From Desmodus rotundus (lineage: Eukaryota; Chordata; Mammalia; Chiroptera; Phyllostomidae): a stretch of DNA of 64,000 bases. Position 1 is the first letter of the stretch. Each line of letters opens with the position of its first letter. Made by a program: the position numbers and the translations under genes. The stretch lies in contig NC_071388.1 of the NCBI RefSeq assembly GCF_022682495.2, positions 179,023,622 to 179,087,621 on the forward strand. The letters run 5' to 3'. The notes under the pieces are model-generated. The model did no database searches. It was not told the origin of the DNA and was given only the letters and a program-made list of their open reading frames with translations. Positions 49,251 to 61,200 of the stretch are shown piece by piece.

Positions 49251-51189
49251 TGTTGATTCAAGACGTCTATGTATCAATATTTTTCCATTAATAGGTTTCT
49301 TTGTGTAACTTTTAAGTTATAATCTTTCTGTTAGCTAAATGTCTGCTTAATTTTCAGGAGGAACTATAAAAATTGGCTTAAAATGAATAATTTTGATAGA
49401 ATAGATTTTAGTTCGTTGTTTGTAAAATATTTTTCTTTCACTTTTTGCCCCTGTTCAAGGCAGGAGTTAGGGAGGGGGTTGGTTGTGTGCACTGCAAAGT
49501 TTCTTTTGGGCTTATAAATGGGCTGCTGAGGAGTTCTTTATGAGAATGAAGTCCTTATTTCCTTTAAATTTTAATTACAAGTATATAGGTTAATATATTT
49601 GCTTATTTATATAAATTTACTCAGCACTTAGTAATATCAGGTTGTGTTGAGGCTTAAATCAGCATTTTCTGAAAAGTCTTACTGGCCCATATCCTGGCCT
49701 ATGGAAAGGATGGAATTAATGCTAGTTGTTATTTTTACTGTTATTATTGCCAGACCCAGTGCTAGTCACTGAAGATAGGAAGACGATAAAAGGACACTAT
49801 TGCAGAGGGATCAAAGCCTAGTATGAGGCCTGTAGTTACAGAGTTAAAATTACCATTGTTTCTGAAAATAGAATTTTGGCTATATTGTAGGTTGGATCCA
49901 GAGCTTCTGCCAGCTTATACTCCAGATCTTTGCATTTTATTTCTAAAGTAATATGTAAATCTACAACATGCACAAAGAGTTACAGGGGATGGCTAACGTG
50001 TAAATTTTCATTATGACATAGCATCAAACCCAAGTTCCTCTAGTTCAAATGTTTCACTACGCTTCCCAGGGTTTTGATTTTACTTTATCAGTTGCATCTT
50101 CCATATCCCTTTCAGGAAAGCATAACTGGAACACAACCACCAGTGTATTTATATTAAGCTTCATCTTGTTGGTTATCAAAGCACAAATCTTACTTTGCTG
50201 AACAAATTTCAGATTTGTTTTTATTAGCATAGTGATTAGGCAGATCTGTGGAAAATGGGCACTTTCCAATTTGTTAGCGATCTAAACATGCTTTAATGGT
50301 TTGTTTCAACATGTTGAACATCTATGTTTTAGTAGCTAAAGGCATATTCCTGATTAGAAGACAAAGAAACTTGTTTGCATTGCTTTGTTAATTTTACATT
50401 TATTCCTTATGGTAATTTATAGGTAGAAAAATTTGGTTATCATAAAAACATTGGAAACTAATTTTTCTTAACACCTAAAATGATAATGTGCAGATGTGTT
50501 ACAAAACCTTCAACAGTGACTAGCTCTGACCTCCAACAAAGTTGAAGGTACATTTTAGAAAACATTTTCAATATTAAGAAAATACATGAAAAAACCCATT
50601 TAAATGTGGTTTACTAGATCCTCAATAGAAAGAGTATCATGTTCACGATTTCTTCCTGCTAAATATTTGGATTTTTTAATAATAGGTCTCTTTCTTTCTA
50701 ATGGTTGTCTCCTGGGTGGTCCATAATACTGACTTTGTTAGATTTGCAAAATAGATTTGTGTTTCAGACTTAAGCACAAGAAAGAGCAGAACGTGTTCCT
50801 GGTGACATTGTAGTGAGAGAGTGAGAAGGCCCTGTGAAAATGCCAGAAAATGGATTTGTCTTATCTAGAAAAGTCTACTGCATCAGAAATGGGCCTGTTA
50901 TTACTTCATTGGCTTCTTCTACAAAACAGTTTGTAAATAAAAATTTATCAGCCTAATTGAAAATTAAAGGATAGTGAATGGAATTTAGCCTTATTCTTCC
51001 TTTTAGACTTAAGCATGATTCATGTCAGCTACATTTTAAAAAATACTCACTTTGATTATGAACATTCTTTTATGAAAGTTTAATGAGTACCCACATATAA
51101 GATTAGCTCAGAATTTTTGGAGGCATTCAGAAATTGCAGAGCATGCCCCAAGGGCCGCGGAGTGCTTTGGTGAAAGGGCAAGGTGGGGC
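49251..51189. other. Unassigned AT-rich DNA
   Basis: No gene or confident repeat is recognised. Confidence 0.45.
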
Positions 51190-51340
51190 CAGAGGGGCCT
51201 GGGATGCAATCCTGGCTCTGCCATCTACTTGTTGTGTACCTATGAGCCAGTTGGTTAAGCTGGCTACGTCTCAATTTCTGCACATGTAAAACAGGGGGCA
51301 AGTAACCATGTCCTAGATTTGCTTTGAGAAGAAAGCAAAA
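51190..51340 (+). repeat. MIR SINE
   Basis: 'CCTGGGATGCAATCCTGGCT', 'CTGCCATCTACTTGTTGTGT', 'GCTACGTCTCAATTTCTGCA' and 'CATGTAAAACAGGGGGCAAG' follow the sense MIR order. Confidence 0.82.
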
Positions 51341-51477
51341 TCCATTATGTAGATCATCCTGCAGTGTTTTGTTAGTTTTACTTGGCATCCTTTTTTATAA
51401 AAATATTTTTTCCCCAAAGTTAAAATCATCTGATATTGACTACAGCTCACAGATTGAAAGGAATAAATAGTCTAAGA

Positions 51478-51677
51478 TGGGGGTTGGCCAACTACGGCCT
51501 TCTACATTTTTGCTACATATGGTTTCATTATAGCATGGCCGTGCTCATTCATTTATGGATAGTGTGTGGCCAGTCTCATACTACCACAGCAATGTAGTTG
51601 TGACGAGGACCCTGTGGCACATAAAGCCTGCAATATTGATGGTCTGACCTTTTCCAGAAGAAGTTTGCCAACCCCTG
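51478..51677. repeat. hAT-type MITE with 8-bp target duplication
   Basis: The left end TGGGGGTTGGCCAACTACGG and the reverse complement of the right end CAGGGGTTGGCAAACTTCTT are inverted termini. The flanking 8-bp repeat GTCTAAGA (51470-51477) / GTCTAAGC (51678-51685) matches 7 of 8, the hAT target length. The interior ('TGGCCGTGCTCATTCATTTA' etc.) matches a common mammalian hAT-Charlie MITE. The 200-bp element has no coding capacity. Confidence 0.88.
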
Positions 51678-52439
51678 GTCTAAGCTGTTGTCAGGGTATT
51701 GATTAATGGATACTATGAAGAATTGTGATTTGAACAAATGAGAGGATCCACTTTAACTGAGATACCACAGGAGCAGACTTAGCCATTCCCTGGGGTTACC
51801 CAGAGAAGTCTAAGGATTATCTGTGACCAGTGGGGAGGCCCCCTGGAACAGTTAGGAATAACACATCTAGGACCTACAGGAGGGGATTAGGACAGGGCTG
51901 AACCCCTCCCTGTGGTTCAGTTTCAGAGTGGTAGGGAATGAAAGACTGGTACAGACCTCACTATACGGGGCTCTTTATGGGCCTACAGCCGTGGAGACTG
52001 CTCAGAGCTCTCATTACACAGCGTGGACTCAGTCAGTCTCAGCAGGTCTCCGTGTGCCGTTCGAGGTCCTAAGTGACAAGATGGGCACCAGGCAGTCTCT
52101 TCGGAGACCCCGAATTGAGTGCATTTTACCCGGTTGTTGGAGAGGACACTTCAAGTTGTAGCATTAAGTGTGTGCTGCAAATTACCTGAAGGTTTAAAAC
52201 CAAATTCTGCTTAATTTAATAATTTTCATAGATTTAACATCAGAACAACTATTAGCCTCTACTGGAAGTTCTGAGAATTCTCTCATTTGTCACAGTAAGT
52301 GATAAGTGGCTACTCTCAAAGTTTTTTCTCCTAAATTGATATTTAGGGAGTTAGACAATATAGTAATCATTCTATACTTTAGTGCTTTAGAATTTACAAA
52401 GTGCTTTTTTCCCACAATTTTATTCAAATATTACCCTTA

Positions 52440-52600
52440 CCCTACAAATGAGAGGGAATGTAATTCTCCTTCTTTTACAGATGGTGAAAACATCAGTGTC
52501 CAAGAGGTCAAGCCATACAGTTATAAGTGGAAAGAGGGACTTGAACTTGGCTTCTGACTTCATAGCCTACACTTTTACTACCCTGTCATTTTGCCTGATG
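52440..52600 (-). repeat. MIR SINE
   Basis: Reverse-complement MIR: 'TAATTCTCCTTCTTTTACAG', 'ATGGTGAAAACATCAGTGTC', 'CAAGAGGTCAAGCCATACAG' and 'GACTTGAACTTGGCTTCTGA'. Confidence 0.8.
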
Positions 52601-52708
52601 GTCCCTCTCGGCCAAGTTTATTGGAAAATGGGTAAAATATATAATCTCATTAGTTTATAAAATAAGCATGTAGATTATATTATATTAGAAAGACATTTAA
52701 CCAAAAGT

Positions 52709-53059
52709 CACAAACTTTTGGCCGTAGGTCTCACCTGGCCCGCAGATGTACTTGGCTTAGCCTTCACAATATGGGTATATATATAAATACATGGAATTAG
52801 TTGTCCTTAATATCACAAATAAATCCTGATTTTCAGTCTCTTTAGACAGGATGGAAGATCTGGTCATGCGGTGCCCACATTCCTATGTGGCAGTGGCCTG
52901 AATTTAAGCACCGAAACACTTGCTTTTTTTTGCGACGGGCCTTTGCTTTCCAGTTATAATCAGCCTCTGTCACTTGGTACTGTCCTCCCAGCCAAACCCC
53001 CCTTCAGTCATTTATAAATATCTACTGGTTCTTATAGGCGTTTGAATTTGTGACCCCTG
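52709..53059. repeat. Probable hAT-type MITE
   Basis: The right end, reverse-complemented, is CAGGGGTCACAAATTCAAAC. The left side has AGTCACAAACTTTTGGCCGT followed by 'CTGGCCCGCAG', the usual inner edge of such elements. The outermost left bases are eroded and no target duplication could be defined. No coding sequence. Confidence 0.45.
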
Positions 53060-53607
53060 ATCTAGATCAGAATACTCACTTTGCGGATGAGGAAGTGGAA
53101 TTTGAAGTAGTAAGGTGATTTGGTAGCACCAAGTTTAGAACTTGTTTTCCTGAGACAGCCCTTCAACGGGCACCATGCTTACTCAGCTTTTTTCTTTCCC
53201 ATGTAGGAAACACCCAGCTTTTTCCTACTGCGTGTTTCCTCCCTGAAAGTCTCTTTTACTACTCACATAAAATGTTTCACTTTTGGTTATCAAATATGTG
53301 GAGGTTTTTCCCACAACAGGCAATTCTTTGCGACACCAGCTGGGTGTCCTACAGTTTAACTCAATCTGACACCATCTACTTGGAGTAAGTGTCAGATCCT
53401 ACAGGTCAAGGTCTCAGTCCCTCAGGATGCCCCCCTGCCCTTTAGATGCCAGCTGCAAGCCCAGTTTATCACTTTCTGCCTCTGACCTACTGGCTGCAGA
53501 CTGGAGGTTCCAATGACTTCCTCCTCAGGTCTGAATAATTAGAGCCGCTCACAGAACTCAGGGAAACACTGACTTGCACTAACCGGTGTATTAAAGGATC
53601 TGATAAA

Positions 53608-53841
53608 GAAGACAGATGAACAGCCCTGGCTGGTGTAGCTCAGTGTATTGAGTGCAGGCCTACGAACCAAAGGTTCGATTCCCAGTCAGGGAACATGCCT
53701 GGGTTGCAGGCCAGGTCACCAGCAGGGGGTGTGTGAGAGGCAACCACACGCTGATGTTTCTCTCCCTCCTTCCTTTCCCTTCTCTCTAAAAACAAATAAA
53801 TAAAATCTTTTTAAAAAAAAAAAACGAAGACAGGTGAACAG
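53608..53841 (+). mobile_element. VES-type bat SINE
   Basis: This tRNA-derived SINE occupies 53624-53825, between target duplications GAAGACAGATGAACAG (53608-53623) and GAAGACAGGTGAACAG (53826-53841), 15 of 16 identical. The head CCCTGGCTGGTGTAGCTCAG carries an A-box-like element (53631-53645), and GGTTCGATTCC (53672-53682) is a perfect B box for Pol III. The tRNA-unrelated body 'AACATGCCTGGGTTGCAGGC' and 'GAGAGGCAACCACACGCTGA' then leads to a CT-rich stretch, an AATAAATAAA tail and poly(A). It has no coding capacity and is mobilised by L1. This family marks the genome as a bat. Confidence 0.95.
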
Positions 53842-55099
53842 CCAAAATGAAGAGATTCGTAGAGCAAGGTCTGGGTGGGTTCCAAACATAGGCGCTTCTG
53901 TCCCGGTGGTGCTGGGGCGTGCCACCCTCCCAGTGTGGATGTTTCCCCACTCGGAAGCTCTCCATCTCTCCATATCCTGCACTGCTGGGGTTTTACGGAG
54001 GCTTCCGCGCAGAGGCATGATCAATTATTAATGCGGTCTGTAGCTCCTCTCCCCTCACTGAAGGGTAAAGTGTAGGGCTGAAAATTCCAAGCTTCTGGTC
54101 ATGGCTTGGTCTTTCTAGTGACCAGGAGCCACCCAGGAGCTCTCTGGGATTTGCCTCATTAAGACAGAAGATGTTCCTAGTGCTATTTTTTCTTTGAAAT
54201 TTACAAGGGTTTTAGGGGCTCTGTGCCAGGACCCAGGGGTAGAGATAAATGTTTTTTCTATTATCTCATAATATTATTCCTTATTACTAGAGAATGATAG
54301 AACAGCAAGGGAATAGTAATTGGTCAAGAAATAATGTACAGTTTTCAATAAATTAATAATGTTTTAGTGAGGGTTTGCTATATGTTTTATATTTATTTAT
54401 GCCGTATGAGCAAGATTTCAAATATTTCACTATTAGACTCTGTTTTGTAGGTTTTATTTTGGAAAACATGGTCATGCAAATTGAAGAAAAGAAGTTTATT
54501 TTCTTATATTGGAGAAGCCATTTGGAGGGTGCATACGTACGTGAATGGATTTCAGCTCAGAGACTGAGTTTCAGTTTTAGAAGCAGAGGTATGCTTTTCC
54601 CTTGTGTGTAACGGAAGCCTCCTCAAGCATGTGATAAGGGCCTCCTTTGTGGGAGGCTTCATGCTAGGCCTTAGTGTAAGTTAAAGAGAAGCTGAGGGAG
54701 GAGAGGCAACGGTAGATAAGCATGAATATACACAAGACCCTGGGGAGAGAAGTTGAGGCTGGGGCGGACCAGCACTCCGTCTCAGGAGAATAAACAGAGG
54801 CTAAGGATTCCTAGGTGGTTTAGGAATTGATGGCAGCATCTACCCAGTGATGAGAAAGGGTGTCAGGTACACAGATGGGCTGAGTGAAGCACCGTGCTTA
54901 TCACGTATTTTTTCTGAAGTGTAATTTAAACCCAAGGGGATAAATCGTATCCTACCGAGTGAACCAACTAACTGGGGGACTTGCAAAAAATGACTATAAT
55001 AAACAATGAATAGTTGACATTCTTGTTTTGAATGAACCTCTAAAATGCACAAAACAAAATGTTAGATGAATACATTTCCAGATAGTTATGATTGTTGTT
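53842..55099. other. Unassigned DNA
   Basis: I recognise no gene or repeat. The flanks of the VES insertion are ordinary unique DNA. Confidence 0.45.
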
Positions 55100-55620
55100 C
55101 GTGTTATTTTTATTCAGTAGTTATTTCTGACAGTTTGCTAAGTATAGGACTCCATACTGAGTCATGGGGACTATCCAAAGGTAGAATCACTGGTCCCTGC
55201 CTTTGGGCTGCTTTTGACTTGGAGGAGTTGGAGGGTTAAGAGAGACAGAAATGAAAAGTTCTAAACAAGACAAACCCATGTGAGTTAATGTTCTGGCAGT
55301 TGAAGGAAAGACACCACTTCTTGATGTGGAGAAAGACTTTCTGAGGGATGAGGACTAGTGATTTTGACAAGACCTTGAGAAATGAGTAGCATCTGAAACA
55401 ACAAAAGGAATGGTAGAAGTATCTTTAGAGAGGGCTAGTGGCAGAACAAAGGTCCAGTGGCTGTTAGCTGTGAGGAGACAGATGTGGCTGCAGTGCATGA
55501 ACTTCCTGGCAGAGTAGAAGAGAAAGCTGGACAGGCTGGAGGGTGCCGACTTTTGAAGGGCCTTGACTCTCAGGTTAGAGAATTTGCAATTTATGGATAT
55601 GGTCTCCATAGTTGACCAAG
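55100..55620 (-). mobile_element. L2 LINE fragment
   Basis: 'TTATTTCTGACAGTTTGCTA' with 'GGACTCCATACTGAGTCATG' (reverse L2 end) is followed by 'GACACCACTTCTTGATGTGG', 'GCAGAACAAAGGTCCAGTGG', 'GTGAGGAGACAGATGTGGCT', 'GAAAGCTGGACAGGCTGGAG' and 'AAGGGCCTTGACTCTCAGGT'. The collinear order is that of reverse-oriented L2. Confidence 0.65.
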
Positions 55621-56776
55621 GGATCTCGTTGCCAAGATTGTGGTATACACTGAAAAGTGTTTGGGAATGGATAACTCTCAGTGGATCTTATAAAATGCCT
55701 TTGTTAATAGTTGCAATTTAGAAGGTGGTTTGCTAAGGAGAGAATCCAAACCTTTCTAAGTAGAAATAATTCCCCAGACTCTCACTTGGCATTCTCTTGG
55801 AGACTCTCCAAGGCATAACATAGAATGTGCAGAGACCAAAGTACCACATGAAGGGCAGAGGTACAGAGGAGTGCCCACCAGTGACAGATTACAGTTGGAG
55901 AATTCTGTTTTGCTCAAGCTAGCATTGAGGCTGGAATGTCATTTTATTTGCAGTCTCTGTGTATGCCTGCGGGAGTCACCTTATATTGGAGTCCTTATAA
56001 AGTCTCTCATGTTACAGGACACTAGCTCAATTACCTTATTTTGAACAGCCAAGCACTATTTGGGGAAGACACATTAGATGGAAATGACCTCAATCAGTGC
56101 TATTTTTATTTGATCATAGAGGTGTGCTGACATGGTGAGTAAAGAAAGAGGCAAAGAAATTTAATAGTTTCTGTTATTATTCCTGGAGGTAGGAGTGTGC
56201 AATTGCAGGTGCTGCATATAATTTTAAACATGCCTTTTAAAGCAATACAGTAGGGATTTTTATTGTGGATATCACAAATATACACCTCAGGATAAAAGGA
56301 AAACAACTCTCTAACCTAATATGACTGGGAACTCATGGTCTGTAATAACATTTCCAGTGAAGGTAGATTCAGAAAATATTTCTCTGACAATTTAAACAGA
56401 TGGGAAGAGGTACTTTTTGGAAAACTGTTTAATGACTTCAAGCTTGGGTAGAAGTGGAGAGTCTGGTCTCCTGCTGGTTCTCCCAATGGCCAACCCAAGC
56501 TGGAAGCCTGGTCGATGCAGAGGGGGCTCCCAGGCTTGCAAGTAGGGAGGTGAAAGGCGGAGTCTGGAGGTATATTGGTAAACAGGATGTCCAGCACGTG
56601 TGTGGAGCTCCTGCTTAGTCCACAGGACTTTCTACCCATCATTGGAGCTGTTACTTCTCTAACCACAGCTCTGCCTTTGCTGCCCCAGGCTGCTTCAGCT
56701 GGCCTTCTGCCCTTCAGAGAGTTCTCAGGTTGTGTGAGTCAGTTGCCATTTCCCCACCTCCAGGAAACACACATTA
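55621..56776. other. Unassigned DNA
   Basis: No gene is recognised. The minus frame at 56316-56666 (116 codons) has no known domain. Confidence 0.45.
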
Positions 56777-56784
56777 CTCTAAGT

Positions 56785-57044
56785 CAGCGATTCTCAACCT
56801 TTTTCATCTCATGGCACACGTAAACTAATTGCTAAAATTCTGACGCACACCAAAAAAGATATACTTTTGCCAATCTGACAAAAAAGGGTATAATTTTGAT
56901 TTCTTCACACTGGATGGCTATTGTGTTGGCTGTTGTCATTTTTTTTTTAAATTTGACAATCTAAGGGAACAGAGGTAGGTGCCCCTGACTAAATAGTCAG
57001 GTATTGCATATTTTGAAACATGGGGCACCAGTTGAAAATCACTG
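56785..57044. mobile_element. Non-autonomous hAT element with target duplication
   Basis: The 260-bp element has imperfect inverted ends. The left is CAGCGATTCTCAACCTTTTT, and the right reverse-complemented is CAGTGATTTTCAACTGGTGC. The 8-bp flanks CTCTAAGT (56777-56784) and CTGTAAGT (57045-57052) match 7 of 8, diagnostic of hAT transposition. The interior includes 'CATGGCACACGTAAACTAAT', 'CACACTGGATGGCTATTGTG' and 'TGACTAAATAGTCAGGTATT', the last holding a short palindrome. There is no transposase. The family name is uncertain; it resembles hAT MITEs reported from bats and other mammals. Confidence 0.88.
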
Positions 57045-57052
57045 CTGTAAGT

Positions 57053-58174
57053 AATTCTATTCAACCTCTTTCCCCAGGCCTGAGGTGAAGGGTTACATGT
57101 TGCTCGGCCCCTGTCTTTTGTGGGGAGACTCACAGCACATCAATCTCCATATATTCTCCTTTACTTTCCAACTACCTACCCTTTTTTGCCTGTCGTGTGG
57201 GTGAAATGGTAAAAGCTACAACTCTGCAGGCCATGCACATTCGGAAATAGATCAGCCAAGTCTAGGTAGGAACTTCGACAGAAACTGGGACTGAACTAGT
57301 TCTATTTTAACACCCCATTACAAACATCATAGGCAATCCATATCCCCCAAAGTTTATATATTTGGGTTAATATAAACACATTTTTTCCACAAATCATCTC
57401 AATGAGAAATGTGGAAGATTGCTTTATATTTGGGATTACTTTATATTTGGAGATATAAAACATGCTTTCTTTTGGAGTTTTTCTGATGTATAAACACAGG
57501 TCAACGATTTCCATGAAATTTAACCAGGTGTTTTTAGCTTTAAAAACTAAAACCTAAATTAGGTAAATAAAACTTTCAAGTTTGGTAAAGTGTGCCTAAA
57601 TTAAAGATAAAGCTAATCGTAGAAAACTTCTCATTCAACTCCTGATAAATTTAATAGGTTCTTTTTTTTGGAATAAGCAATTTCACATTTGATTTATGTA
57701 GACTTTTTAATTTGCTCTAATTTGTGAGTTTATTTTAGAATAACCTTTAAGCCGTTTTCTCTTTTGTGTATATGATCACTGAAGCAGATATATTCCAGAA
57801 ATCCATCTCCTTATCTGGTCAGAGGACTAGTGCAGAAAAAGTATCTTGTCATCTGCATTTGGAAACAAAGCATAAAGCTATAATTTCTCACAGTATTTTC
57901 CTAATACTTGCCCAATAGTTTTCAGTTTTGATTGGGTTTAGTGGAACTCCAAAGCCTTACTGTATGATACATATCTATGACATTCATAAATTACAAATAT
58001 TAAATTTCATCCTTTCTGGTGCAGCTGTGTAGCCATTTTGGTCTGTTTTCACTTATAAGTTCAGCCTTCTTTAGGTTATTGCTGTAATAACCTAAATGTA
58101 ATTGCTGAAATGTGCTTTCATTTCAGGTAAAGCCCTTTCTGTTCTCTTGTGAGCCTCCTAAGAATGGACTCATT
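57053..58174. other. Unassigned AT-rich DNA
   Basis: No gene is recognised. A CTTTATATTTGG motif is repeated at about 57422-57433 and 57439-57450, a small local duplication. Confidence 0.45.
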
Positions 58175-58510
58175 TTGAGGCTCCTAAGAGACTCTTGGGG
58201 TGTGGTGGGGGGCAGGGGTGGATAGGTAGAGCACAGGGCATTTTGGGGGCAGACAGACTATTCTGTATGATACTGCAATGGTGGACATGTGACATTATGC
58301 ATTTGCCCAGATCTATAGAACTGTACCACACAGAGTGAACCCTGATGTGTATACTGCGGACTTGCGTTAATGAAAATGTATCAGGTTTGGTAAATGTGCC
58401 ACACTAATGCAAGCCGTTAGTAATAGGAAACTGCTGAGGGGGCAGGTAGTATATGGGAACTCCCTGTATTTTCTGTAAATATAAAAGTGCTCTAAAAAAA
58501 ATCTATTAAC
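58175..58510 (+). mobile_element. Old L1 3' UTR
   Basis: 'GATACTGCAATGGTGGACAT', 'GTGACATTATGCATTTGCCC', 'GAGTGAACCCTGATGTGTAT', 'GTATATGGGAACTCCCTGTA' and 'AAAGTGCTCTAAAAAAAATC' follow the order of an old L1M-type 3' UTR, including its terminal CTCTAAAAAA. Confidence 0.85.
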
Positions 58511-58843
58511 GTAAAAACATTTGTCTTTGGAGATCAGTTATGTACAAAGCAACTTTACTTTTTGCAGAATCTCTCTGGTGAGCCTGCTCTTTTCAGGCTT
58601 ACATAATACAGTTAAAAAAATAACACTTCTCTCAAAGAGAAGTAATCAGTTGAACAAATCAGTAATTATCAGAATGCAGTCTGTAGTACATCCTGTTTTT
58701 CTAACTTCTCTAATTTACTAGTAAATTAGCCCAGATTTCATGGAGGAAGGGAGGACGTTGCTGCTCTTAAGGCTGCATTAATGTGGTTAGGGCTGCATTA
58801 TGACACTGGAGGAGACTCTGAGTACACAAGATCTGAAAATCTT

Positions 58844-58940
58844 GGAGAGAGAGAGAGGTGAGAGAGAGAGGGGAGGGAAGGAAGAAGAGGGGGAGGGAGG
58901 GGAGGGAGGGAAGAAGGGAGGGGGAGAAGAGAATGAGGGG
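58844..58940. repeat. GA-rich low-complexity tract
   Basis: A purine-only run starts as (GA)n and grades into GGGA/GGAA units with G-runs. It is length-unstable, with G-quadruplex or triplex potential on the plus strand. Confidence 0.9.
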
Positions 58941-59164
58941 CTGTGCTTTGTTGTATTACCCAAAGAAGACTCACTGTAGTGTAATTTTAGCATAGTTTTT
59001 AAAATTACAATATAGCCAACAAACACTAATACCTTAGCTTCAGGTGAATAACATAGTTATTTAACATTCATATACCTAATGAAGTGACCCCATGGTAAGC
59101 CTAGTAACCATCTGTCACTGTACAAGGTAGTTGTGGTATTATTGCCGACATTCCCTACGCCCTA

Positions 59165-60612
59165 CCTCACATCCCCGGGACTTACTTATTTTATTTTATT
59201 TATTTTATAAGAGGAAATTTGCACCTCTGATTCCCCTTCACCTTTTCACCCTTCCTCCCTCTCCCTTCCCCTCTGGAAACCATCAGTTTGTTCTCTGTAT
59301 CTGTGAGTTTGTTTCTGTTTTGTTTGTTTGTTTTTTACACTTTACATATAAGTGAATCATATGGTATTTGTCTATTTCTGACTTACTTCACCTAACATCA
59401 TACCTTTTAGGTCCTTCCGCATTGTCCAAATGGTAAGATTTCATTCTTTTTTACAGCTGAGTAATATTCTACTTTATATATATACATATATATTCTAATA
59501 TTCTCTCTATATATTTCTTTTTAAGGCTGACTAATATTCATATATATATATATACACACACACACATAAATATATACATACACACACATTCATCTGTTGA
59601 TGGCCCTTAGGTTGCTTCCATATCTTGGTTATTGTAAATAATGCTGCAATAAATACAGGGGTGAATGTATCTTGTCAAGTTAGTGTTTTTGTTTTCTCTG
59701 GATAGATATGCAGAAGTGGGATTGTTGGGTCATATGGTAGTTCTGTTTCTTATTTTTTGAGGCATCTCCATGCTGTTTTCCATAGTGGCTGTACCAAATT
59801 GCAATTCCACCAAAAGAAGTTCCCTTTCCTCCGCATCCTTGTCAACACTTACTATTTGTTTTCTTTTTGATAATAGCCAATCTGACAATTGTGAGGTAAT
59901 TTCTCATTGCGATTTTGATTTATGTTTCCGTGATGATTGGTGATGTTGAACATCTTTTGATATGTGGGTTGACCATCTGTATGTTTTCTCTGGAAAAATG
60001 TCTGTTTAGATCCTCTGTGTGTTTTTTAATTAGATTTTTTGATGTTGAATTGTATGAGTTCTTTACATATTTTGGATATTAACTTCTTATTGGATATATC
60101 ATTTTCAAGTATCTTTCCCACTCAGTGAGTCCCCTTTTCATTTTGTTTATGGTTTCCTTTGCTGTGCAAATGCTTGTTAGTTTGATGAAATCTCATTTGT
60201 TTATTATTATTGCTTTTGTTGCCCTTGCTTGGGGAGACATACCCAAAAATTATCTCTAAGACCAATGTTAAAGAGTTTACTGCCTATGTTTTCTTCTAGG
60301 AGTTTTATGGTTTCTGGTCTTATATTTAAGTCTTTAATCCATTTTGAGTTTATTCTGTATATGGTGTAAGAAAGTGGTCCATTTTCATTTTTTATTTTCA
60401 CATAGCAGTCCAGTTTTCCCAACACTGCTTATTGAAGAGACTATCTTTTCCCCGTTGACCATATAATTGTGGGTATTTCTGGGCTCTCTAGTCTTTCCAT
60501 TGATCTAGCATCTATTTTTGTGTCAATGTCATTCTGTTTTGATTACTATAGCTTTGTAATATAGTTTTAAATCAGAGCGTGTGATGCCTCCTTAGTGTTG
60601 TTTTTTTTTTTG
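59165..60612 (-). mobile_element. L1 ORF2/3' UTR fragment
   Basis: This minus-strand L1 runs from a TTTATTTTA-rich 3' end through the 3' UTR ('CATCAGTTTGTTCTCTGTAT', 'AATCATATGGTATTTGTCTA', 'TAATGCTGCAATAAATACAG') to the last part of ORF2. The segment 60425-60207 still encodes MLGKLDCYVKIKNEN and [20 protein letters not shown]. An AT/CA microsatellite interrupts the 3' UTR at 59476-59590. The element stops near a T run at 60600-60612. It is older than the copy at 34374. Confidence 0.88.
59476..59590. repeat. AT/CA microsatellite within the L1
   Basis: TATATATACA blocks are separated by two copies of a short L1-derived phrase ('CTGAGTAATATTCTACTTTA' / 'CTGACTAATATTCATATATA'). This suggests local duplication of the 3' UTR together with repeat expansion. 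Confidence 0.8.
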
Positions 60613-61029
60613 TGCTTGCTGAATACCAAGTACCCACTCTATGCCGGGACATCCCCCCTTCCTCTTTTTTCTGGTCTTGGTGTTGACACTCAAGTAGCAG
60701 CTAAGTGGTTTCTTGTGGTTTGCTGAGGTCAGCCTTTGATCATCAGAAGTGATAAGTGATGACTTTCCCTTCTCAGCCTGCAGTAGAGCTGCATCCTTTC
60801 ACACACCACACTTCTGCAGTTCTGAACAGTGTATACTACACATGGCTGTTTGTTAAAGGAGCTGTTCTCAGCATTGGATGATTTTCCTGATTTACACCCA
60901 AGAGAGGCTCTTCCATGGCCTAGCACATGCTGGTGTCTGTTTCAGATAGGCAAACCCAGCAGGCTAAGGACTTGGACTGCTTTAGTTCTGTGTGTGAAGA
61001 AGCTACCTGGTTTCTGGAATTTTTAAAAA
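60613..61029. other. Unassigned DNA
   Basis: No gene or repeat is recognised. Confidence 0.4.
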
Positions 61030-61200
61030 ATGACTTTTATTTTTTTCAATATATTTTATTGATTATGCTATTATAGTTGTCCCAATTTTTCCTCCTTTAC
61101 CTCCTCCATCTGGTACCCCCATTCCCTCCAGCAATTCTACCCCTACCCCTTAGTTCATGTCCATGGGTCATGCATGTAAGTTCTTTGGCTACTCCATTTA
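61030..61200 (-). mobile_element. L1/HAL1 3'-end fragment
   Basis: 'AATATATTTTATTGATTATG', 'CTATTATAGTTGTCCCAATT', a C-rich tract, 'GTTCATGTCCATGGGTCATG' and 'TAAGTTCTTTGGCTACTCCA' are closely homologous to the 3' UTR of the half-L1 at 23400-23555. It is a 5'-truncated minus-strand copy from the same L1/HAL1 3'-UTR lineage. No clear target duplication was found. Confidence 0.85.

Noticed and set aside
53624..53700. Possible functional tRNA gene
   Set aside because: A- and B-box-like sequences are present, but the molecule continues into a SINE body and poly(A) with target duplications, and there is no acceptor-stem partner.
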